Assembly (NCBI GenBank): GCA_905236935.1
Contig: CAJOQL010000022.1
Span: forward strand, 1 to 13,396
DNA from: an uncultured Bacilli bacterium
Lineage (GTDB): Bacteria; Bacillota_I; Bacilli_A; RF39; UBA660
Direction: 5' to 3'
DNA length: 13,396 bases
Shown here: piece by piece, positions 6,985 to 11,547 of the stretch
How positions within the stretch are numbered: the first letter of the stretch is position 1
Layout of the letters: each line of letters begins with the position of its first letter
Position numbers and translations under genes: made by a program
Notes under the pieces: generated by a model
The model's database searches: none
What the model was told of the DNA's origin: nothing
Seen by the model: the letters and a program-made list of their open reading frames with translations, nothing else

Positions 6985-7836
6985 ATGGAAAAAGAGAAAA
7001 AGAAAAATTTATTAATTATAATATTAATAGTTATTATAATAATGTTATTAGGCATAATTAGTTATTTTATTATAAATAAAAAACTAGACAATAATCACAG
7101 TAATGAACAAACTAGTTCATCTACAACAACTAAAAATGATTATAGATTAATTAAAATTAGTGATTTGTCATATAAAGAATATGTAAAATATTTAGCATTA
7201 GTTCAAGATAATAACGACATTAATAGTATATATGGCAATAAAAAAGTAAATGTATCTTCATTTTCAGAAGAAACATTACTATATAATGTGTTGATATACT
7301 TAATGATAAATAACGAGCTAGAATATTATTATAATGGGACTTCTTATTGTATTTTAATAGATCAACTAACTGATAGTGTTAAAAAGATATATAACTACGA
7401 AATAAATAAGCAAAGTCTTCCAAACTTTTTATCGGGACCTTTATCTCAATCAATGGAATTATCATTGTCAGACACTATTACTGGAATTAAAACATATGAA
7501 GGGTTTGACAAAATTGAAGATATAAAGTCTTTAAATAGTGTACCTGCTTCAAATATCATGTATGAAAAGATGGAAATAGTAGATAGCAATATATATTTAT
7601 ATATTAAAAAAATAATGAATGATGATATGGACTGGAGTGATACTGGTTGGGGATCATTTACTAAAAGAGATGGTAGTGGGAAAATTGAAATAACTGAAGA
7701 AAATACTCCATCTGGAATTATTAATGTAAAAGATTTGTATAAAAAATATCCAGAATATTTTACTACTTATAAACACACATTTAGAAAGAATTCTGATGGT
7801 TCAATATTGTATATATCAACCGAACCTATTGATTAA
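6985..7836 (+). CDS. Membrane-anchored extracellular protein, function unknown
   Basis: I do not recognise this 283-residue protein. Residues 1-8 are mostly Lys/Glu and 9-30 form one long hydrophobic helix with no lipobox cysteine and no clear cleavage site, so it is probably an N-terminal anchor with the rest outside the cell. Residues 34-51 are a polar Asn/Ser/Thr linker. The remaining 230 or so residues are a soluble, Tyr/Asn/Asp-rich domain with a single cysteine (in TSYCILI) and a Trp-containing stretch MDWSDTGWGSF (around 218-228). The C-terminal part reads like a beta-rich fold, but this is impression only. The SD AAGGA (6972-6976) is 8 bases from ATG, the promoter at 6931 is its own, and a strong terminator follows, so it is a single-gene unit. 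Confidence 0.75.
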   Translation: MEKEKKKNLLIIILIVIIIMLLGIISYFIINKKLDNNHSNEQTSSSTTTKNDYRLIKISDLSYKEYVKYLALVQDNNDINSIYGNKKVNVSSFSEETLLYNVLIYLMINNELEYYYNGTSYCILIDQLTDSVKKIYNYEINKQSLPNFLSGPLSQSMELSLSDTITGIKTYEGFDKIEDIKSLNSVPASNIMYEKMEIVDSNIYLYIKKIMNDDMDWSDTGWGSFTKRDGSGKIEITEENTPSGIINVKDLYKKYPEYFTTYKHTFRKNSDGSILYISTEPID

Positions 7837-7847
7837 TAAATTAAATG

Positions 7848-7885
7848 AAAAAGGGCAAATTATTAATAGTTGCTCTTTTTATATC
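7848..7885 (+). terminator. Intrinsic terminator after the surface-protein gene
   Basis: AAAAAGGGCAA (7848-7858) pairs with TTGCTCTTTTT (7870-7880) with one G-T pair and an 11-base loop. Runs of A and T flank the stem on both sides, so it can work in both directions and also serve the minus-strand gene that ends at 7894. Confidence 0.8.
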
Positions 7886-7893
7886 TTTATTAA

Positions 7894-8182
7894 TTAATGA
7901 TTAACAATTTTGGTTAAATCATTAATATCTTTGTCTAAAAGCTCTATAAATTTTTTAAAATCCCATCTATGCATATAATCGTTAATTTTCTTTAAATCAT
8001 TTATTACTGACTTAATAATATCATCAATATCTATTTCTGATTTAGATTTTTCGTATTTATAATTATTAATTGAATTTCTAATGAATTCAGATTGTGTTAA
8101 TCCTACTAAAAAAGCTCTTTTCTTTAATAATTTTTGTTCTTCTTTATTAAGAAAAACATTTAATTTAATACTTTTTTCTCAT
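7894..8182 (-). pseudogene. Frameshifted ribbon-helix-helix protein, MobC/CopG-like
   Basis: On the minus strand, 92 codons from 8172 to a TAA at 7894-7896 read as one coherent protein. It starts SIKLNVFLNKEEQKLL and continues with GLTQSEFIRNSI, the strand plus helix-turn-helix pattern of ribbon-helix-helix DNA-binding proteins such as plasmid MobC accessory factors and CopG-type antitoxins. A charged helical C-terminal half follows. The only good start, ATG at 8182-8180 with SD AAAGGAA upstream, is out of frame: it reads MRKKY and then stops. Removing one A from the six-A run (8172-8177) would give MRK joined to SIKLN, a 95-residue protein. I therefore call it a frame-disrupted gene; slippage in the A-run or a sequencing error are alternatives. 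No relaxase or toxin gene accompanies it. Confidence 0.6.
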
Positions 8183-8209
8183 ACTTAACAGATTCCTTTC
8201 TAATTTGGG

Positions 8210-8225
8210 TTTGGGATATCCCAAA
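8210..8225. repeat. Perfect 16-bp palindrome upstream of the RHH gene
   Basis: TTTGGGATATCCCAAA is its own reverse complement. The preceding TTTGGG (8204-8209) makes a tandem copy of the left half. It lies 28 bases upstream of the minus-strand ATG of the ribbon-helix-helix gene, where an operator for autorepression would be expected. Confidence 0.6.
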
Positions 8226-8231
8226 ATTGAT

Positions 8232-8259
8232 TTGGATGATGACGGGAGTAATCATCCAG
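8232..8259. repeat. Stable inverted repeat, oriT-like
   Basis: TGGATGAT (8233-8240) pairs exactly with ATCATCCA (8251-8258) around a 10-base loop, GACGGGAGTA; a T-G pair extends it by one. The hairpin and the flank AGTGCTTGCTAGGACA are clearly richer in G and C than their surroundings and are not coding. An inverted repeat next to a nick site, upstream of mobC, is the usual layout of a transfer origin, and ATCATCCAGTGC recalls MOBP-type nick cores. The identification is inference. Confidence 0.35.
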
Positions 8260-8299
8260 TGCTTGCTAGGACATAAAATTAGCCTTATACTCACACAAA

Positions 8300-8437
8300 T
8301 TATTTATGAATTATTTCATTTAATATAATTTCTTCAACAATATTTTTATAATTATTTATTAACTTTATCCATTCAAGTTGATTTTTATCCTTGTTTTTTT
8401 CAGACAGTCTTTCATCATTTTCAATGTAACTTTTCAT
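8300..8437 (-). CDS. 45-codon orphan ORF, function unknown
   Basis: On the minus strand an ATG at 8437-8435 opens 45 codons of protein-like composition (SYIENDERLSEKNKDK, then EWIKLINNYKNIVEE), strongly charged and predicted helical. No Shine-Dalgarno is visible and an in-frame TGA lies 15 bases upstream of the ATG, so this may be a decayed or truncated fragment instead of a working gene. It shares strand with the broken ribbon-helix-helix gene and lies upstream of it, with the hairpin region in between. Confidence 0.3.
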   Translation of the reverse strand: MKSYIENDERLSEKNKDKNQLEWIKLINNYKNIVEEIILNEIIHK

Positions 8438-8467
8438 TAAATATTTAAATCATTAAACTTCATTCAT

Positions 8468-8496
8468 TTACCACTCAGTATTATAAGTGGTACAAT
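8468..8496 (+). promoter_or_regulatory. Promoter with operator-like inverted repeat
   Basis: TTACCA (8468-8473, 4 of 6) and TACAAT (8491-8496, 5 of 6) stand 17 bases apart before the methyltransferase gene at 8523. The exact inverted repeat TACCACT (8469-8475) / AGTGGTA (8486-8492) with 10 bases between covers the -35 box and reaches the -10 box, so a repressor bound there would block the polymerase. Confidence 0.45.
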
Positions 8497-8522
8497 AATC
8501 ATATAAATATTGAGGTAACACT

Positions 8523-9317
8523 ATGAAATTCAAGAATGAAAGTAAAACACTTTTTATTCCTTTATTAGGAAAAGCTATAATGAGTAAAGAAAATCTCTTT
8601 TTACATGATGCAAAAGCAGAAGAAATAATATCTAAAATTGACTATGATTTAAATTCATTAAAGCAATCTAAATGGTTATCAATGTATATGAGTCTTAGAT
8701 CCTTAATAATTGATGAACTATGTAATAAATATATTGAAAAGCACTCTAATGCAACTATAATTCATTTAGGCTGTGGTCTAGATTCAAGAAACTTAAGAGT
8801 AAATAAAAATTTTGCTAATTGGTATGATATAGACTATGAAAATGTAATTGATATAAGAAAAAAATATTATAAAGAAGATTCAAAATATAATATGATAGGT
8901 AGTTCAGTAGTTGACTATAAATGGTTAGAAAAAATAAAAATAAATGATAATGTATTGATAGTATCAGAAGGATTAACAATGTATTTATCTAAAGAAGAAA
9001 TAAAAACATTACTAACACAGATAAATAATAAATTAGGTAATGTTCATTTATTATTTGATGCTTATTCTAAAAAAGGAGTTAAATATTCTAAAATTAAGAA
9101 TCCAGTTAATCAAATGAATGCTGAAATAAAATATGGATTTGATAATTATGAAGAATTTTTACAATTAAATAATAATTTAGAATATGTTGCAACACATTTA
9201 ATCAGAAAAAAAGATAATGATCTACATGGATTTACTAAATTTATTTTTAATAATTTGTACTGTGGTAAGATATCGCAAACTCTGTATAAGATATATGAAT
9301 TTAATCTAAAAAAATAA
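8523..9317 (+). CDS. Class I methyltransferase, LCM/TcmP family
   Basis: The 264 residues show the layout of the leucine carboxyl methyltransferase / polyketide O-methyltransferase (TcmP, COG3315-type) family. The N-terminal segment IPLLGKAIMS with HDAKAEEII (about 12-36) precedes the SAM-binding core IIHLGCGLDSR (79-89). The acidic YDIDYENV (101-108) follows, then VSEGLTMYL (147-155) and LLFDAYS (176-182). Members transfer a methyl group from S-adenosylmethionine to carboxyl or hydroxyl oxygens of proteins or small molecules; the substrate here is unknown and no polyketide genes are near. The SD TGAGGTAA (8510-8517) is well placed. A four-helix membrane protein starts 47 bases downstream with its own good SD and is probably co-transcribed. 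An AT-only hairpin overlaps the stop but is too weak to call a terminator. Confidence 0.88.
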   Translation: MKFKNESKTLFIPLLGKAIMSKENLFLHDAKAEEIISKIDYDLNSLKQSKWLSMYMSLRSLIIDELCNKYIEKHSNATIIHLGCGLDSRNLRVNKNFANWYDIDYENVIDIRKKYYKEDSKYNMIGSSVVDYKWLEKIKINDNVLIVSEGLTMYLSKEEIKTLLTQINNKLGNVHLLFDAYSKKGVKYSKIKNPVNQMNAEIKYGFDNYEEFLQLNNNLEYVATHLIRKKDNDLHGFTKFIFNNLYCGKISQTLYKIYEFNLKK

Positions 9318-9364
9318 TCAGAATTATTTTGATAAATAACTATATTAAAAAATAGGAGATAGCA

Positions 9365-9694
9365 ATGAAAAAATATAGTAAAGAAATAATAATATTATTA
9401 ATTCAATTATTAATGTTTTATATATATCCATTATTAGGAGGAATAAATAATCCATTTGGTATGATATCAATTATGTTATTAGCTACATTTATTTTATCAA
9501 TAATTATTGGCAGAATACAAATAGGAAATATAAAATACTTATATCCATTTATAATTTCTGTATTATTTATTCCAACAGTATTTATATATTATAATGAATC
9601 AGCTTTAATTCATTCATTATGGTATTTACTTATATCATTTATAGGAGTTTCTTTAGGAACAATATTATATAAACTAAATAAATTTTTTGTATGA
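9365..9694 (+). CDS. Small four-helix membrane protein, function unknown
   Basis: A 109-residue integral membrane protein with four predicted helices at about 8-24, 33-49, 58-75 and 83-103, short loops and a lysine-bearing C-terminus (YKLNKFFV). The first loop has GGINNPFG and the third loop YYNESA. I cannot assign a family. The SD AGGAG (9354-9358) is 6 bases before ATG. It lies 47 bases after the methyltransferase in the same direction and shares its promoter by inference. The stop codon is TGA, which helps show that TGA is not read as tryptophan. Confidence 0.72.
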   Translation: MKKYSKEIIILLIQLLMFYIYPLLGGINNPFGMISIMLLATFILSIIIGRIQIGNIKYLYPFIISVLFIPTVFIYYNESALIHSLWYLLISFIGVSLGTILYKLNKFFV

Positions 9695-9800
9695 TTATAT
9701 TAAAATATTAAACTAATGAAAAAATAAAACTTATATTTAATATATTGATTAATTTATAGAAATTAGAATAATAAGAAATGTATGAGGTGTCATAATAAAT

Positions 9801-10727
9801 ATGAATAATGAAATATTATATCAATCAGATAAGTATTCTTTAATAAATATTAATGATGAATTAATTTTTAATGATAATAATAATATGTATTACTTGGATA
9901 GCTATTCATATGAACCTTGTTTATATATAAAATTAGATAATAAAATAATAGTTACAATTCATAATTCATTTAATACATTTGAATTAGTAGAAATTGCTAA
10001 AAATAATAATAAAATAAAAACTATTACTGGAAATGAATATGATATAAAAGGAATATGTGAATTATTAATTTGTGCAATTAATAGTAACGTTTCTGATACT
10101 GATATTAGTTATTTAGAAAAAGAGTTAAACCTTGAAGTATTAGTAAAAACAAATAATAAAAGTACAAGAAAATATGAAACACAAATAAACTTGAATTCTA
10201 ATGCATTTAGCAATAATATTAGAAAATTAACAGAAGATGTGTTTTATAAGGAATTTAAAAAATATGATGAATGTGTTTTAGATTATTGTATCGTAAAAAA
10301 TGACTTATGTTACAAGGGAGAAAAATCACATAAAGAAGCAGTTATATTTGCTATGTTAAAATGGGCTAAAATATTAAAAAATACATATAATATTAACATT
10401 ACACTTAACATCAAAAAGATGAAAGCAAATAAATTAAATACAAAAAGCTTTTTTGAAATATCAACTGAAGATAAAAACAATAGTAAAGAGTATTACTATT
10501 TATTTTTGAATCCACCACATGGATGCTCTTATAGTATTAAAGACTTTGAATACATAAATAGTATTCTTTTTCCAAAAGGATATGATAAATTAGAAATATA
10601 TGAGTGGTCAACTGATTGGTCTAATTATTTTAATGATGGATTAGAGTGGTGGGGCGCAAGATGTATTAGTATATATGATGAAAATATGAATCGTTTTGTT
10701 GTAATAGGAGCATCAGCAACTGATTGA
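9801..10727 (+). CDS. 308-residue protein of unknown function, Trp-rich C-terminus
   Basis: A soluble protein without signal peptide or membrane segment. Residues 1-100 read as a beta-rich segment ending in TGNEYDIKGICELLICAI. The middle is charged, with a helix KEAVIFAMLKWAKILKNTY (about 178-196). The last 80 residues look like the conserved core: YLFLNPPHG, a strand-rich stretch, then YEWSTDWSNYF (267-277), GLEWWGARCISIYD (280-293) and VVIGASATD at the very end (300-308). Clustered Trp/Asp/Gly and an intact C-terminal ASATD suggest a real fold with surface contacts, which I recall only as uncharacterised Firmicutes proteins. The SD GAGGTG (9784-9789) is 11 bases from ATG; no in-frame start lies closer. 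It follows the membrane protein after 106 bases and may have its own promoter. The neighbour beyond its end converges on it. Confidence 0.75.
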   Translation: MNNEILYQSDKYSLININDELIFNDNNNMYYLDSYSYEPCLYIKLDNKIIVTIHNSFNTFELVEIAKNNNKIKTITGNEYDIKGICELLICAINSNVSDTDISYLEKELNLEVLVKTNNKSTRKYETQINLNSNAFSNNIRKLTEDVFYKEFKKYDECVLDYCIVKNDLCYKGEKSHKEAVIFAMLKWAKILKNTYNINITLNIKKMKANKLNTKSFFEISTEDKNNSKEYYYLFLNPPHGCSYSIKDFEYINSILFPKGYDKLEIYEWSTDWSNYFNDGLEWWGARCISIYDENMNRFVVIGASATD

Positions 10728-10800
10728 TTACTAAATAAATTGTAAGTGAAATAAAAGTATTATTTAGATTTAATAATTAATTTATAAATTTATAGTGAAT

Positions 10801-10836
10801 AAAAAGAATCATTAATATAAAATAGTGATTCTTTTT
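10801..10836. terminator. Bidirectional terminator between convergent genes
   Basis: AAAAAGAATCATTA (10801-10814) pairs with TAGTGATTCTTTTT (10823-10836) in 14 pairs with one T-G, around an 8-base loop. With A-runs on one side and T-runs on the other it can end both the plus-strand gene and the regulator gene, whose last codons lie inside the stem. Confidence 0.85.
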
Positions 10837-11435
10837 GCTTTTATTTCAATAAAACCTTCTTCTTTCATAGATTTAAGTTCTCTAGTCATAGCAGATCTAT
10901 CAACCCCTAAATAATTAGCTAAAGAAGAAAAATTAAAAGGAAGGTAAACATATTTAGTTCCTTTGATAATATTTAAATCAAAATATTCAAGTAATCTATT
11001 ACGAATAGTCTTATTAGTCAAAATACTTATTCGATCATTTTTAAGTTTAATTTTATCATTTAAAATTATAAATAGATTTTGCATAAATACATTAAAATAT
11101 TTTTTATTCATATTATCTTCATAAAATAAACTTTTATAGTCAATAATTATTACTGTTGTTTTTTCTTTAGTGATAATTTCTATTTCATTATTATAAAGTG
11201 ATGAAATAGATGTTCCAAAAATATCATCTTTTTTTAAATCTTCTATAAAACTTTTATCACCATTATAATTAATTCTTATAATTTCAGCTTGACCATCAGT
11301 AATAATACCAATAATATTATCGTTTTTAATCATAGGTAAAATATTTACGTTTACATCAAAAGTGTAAATATGAGATTTTAATAGTGTAAAGAGTTTGTAC
11401 TTTTCTTTTTCACTAATTCCTTTAAATACGCTCAT
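10812..11435 (-). CDS. Crp/Fnr-family transcriptional regulator
   Basis: The 207 residues fit the family: an N-terminal cyclic-nucleotide-binding-like beta barrel (about 15-105, with IIGIITDGQAEI and KDDIFG), a long dimer helix (about 110-135), and a C-terminal winged helix-turn-helix (about 143-207). The recognition part is FSSLANYLGVDRSAMTREL. The phosphate-binding Arg/Ser of cAMP receptors is missing and there is no cysteine at all, so neither cAMP nor an Fnr-type iron-sulfur cluster is a likely signal; the effector is unknown. The SD GGAGGT lies 9 bases before ATG. It is divergent to nrdD, and the gap holds an 18-bp palindrome overlapping its own -35 box, so autoregulation and control of nrdD are likely. 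Confidence 0.9.
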   Translation of the reverse strand: MSVFKGISEKEKYKLFTLLKSHIYTFDVNVNILPMIKNDNIIGIITDGQAEIIRINYNGDKSFIEDLKKDDIFGTSISSLYNNEIEIITKEKTTVIIIDYKSLFYEDNMNKKYFNVFMQNLFIILNDKIKLKNDRISILTNKTIRNRLLEYFDLNIIKGTKYVYLPFNFSSLANYLGVDRSAMTRELKSMKEEGFIEIKAKRITILY

Positions 11436-11455
11436 TGTTTTTTACCTCCAAAATA

Positions 11456-11484
11456 ATTTTATCAAAAATATCATTTTGTTGCAA
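11456..11484 (-). promoter_or_regulatory. Putative promoter of the Crp/Fnr-type gene
   Basis: On the minus strand TTGCAA (11484-11479, 4 of 6) and TAAAAT (11461-11456) are 17 bases apart, about 20 bases before the start codon. The -35 hexamer lies inside the palindrome at 11476-11493. Confidence 0.45.
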
Positions 11485-11493
11485 ATGCAACAA
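11476..11493. promoter_or_regulatory. 18-bp palindrome, probable Crp/Fnr-type operator
   Basis: TTGTTGCA and TGCAACAA are exact reverse complements around a central AA. Size and outer TTGTT/AACAA halves fit the dimeric sites of Crp/Fnr regulators. Its centre is about 42 bases before the predicted nrdD transcription start, the classic class II activator position, and it covers the -35 box of the regulator gene. That the neighbouring regulator binds it is inference. Confidence 0.6.
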
Positions 11494-11511
11494 TTTATAT
11501 AAAAACAATTA

Positions 11512-11520
11512 TGCTATACT
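11512..11520 (+). promoter_or_regulatory. Extended -10 promoter of nrdD
   Basis: TGCTATACT combines the TGn extension (11512-11514) with the -10 box TATACT (11515-11520). At the -35 distance there is only AATTTA/CAATTT, a poor match, which fits a promoter that needs an activator at the palindrome upstream. Confidence 0.55.
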
Positions 11521-11547
11521 TGGATAGTAATGAAGGAGTAGAATGGT

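Noticed and set aside
7845..7904. 19-codon plus-strand frame that reads like a signal peptide (MKKGKLLIVALFISLLIND)
   Set aside because: It is made up mostly of the terminator hairpin at 7848-7880, has no Shine-Dalgarno and encodes nothing beyond the hydrophobic run.
8171..8182. A-AAA-AAG as a programmed -1 frameshift site for the ribbon-helix-helix gene
   Set aside because: A -1 shift would read into a TAA after three codons; the frame that is needed is +1, so the classical -1 slippery mechanism does not restore the protein.
9311..9330. AAAATAAT/ATTATTTT hairpin after the methyltransferase
   Set aside because: An all A-T stem with no T-run after it; probably chance in AT-rich DNA, and the next gene seems co-transcribed.
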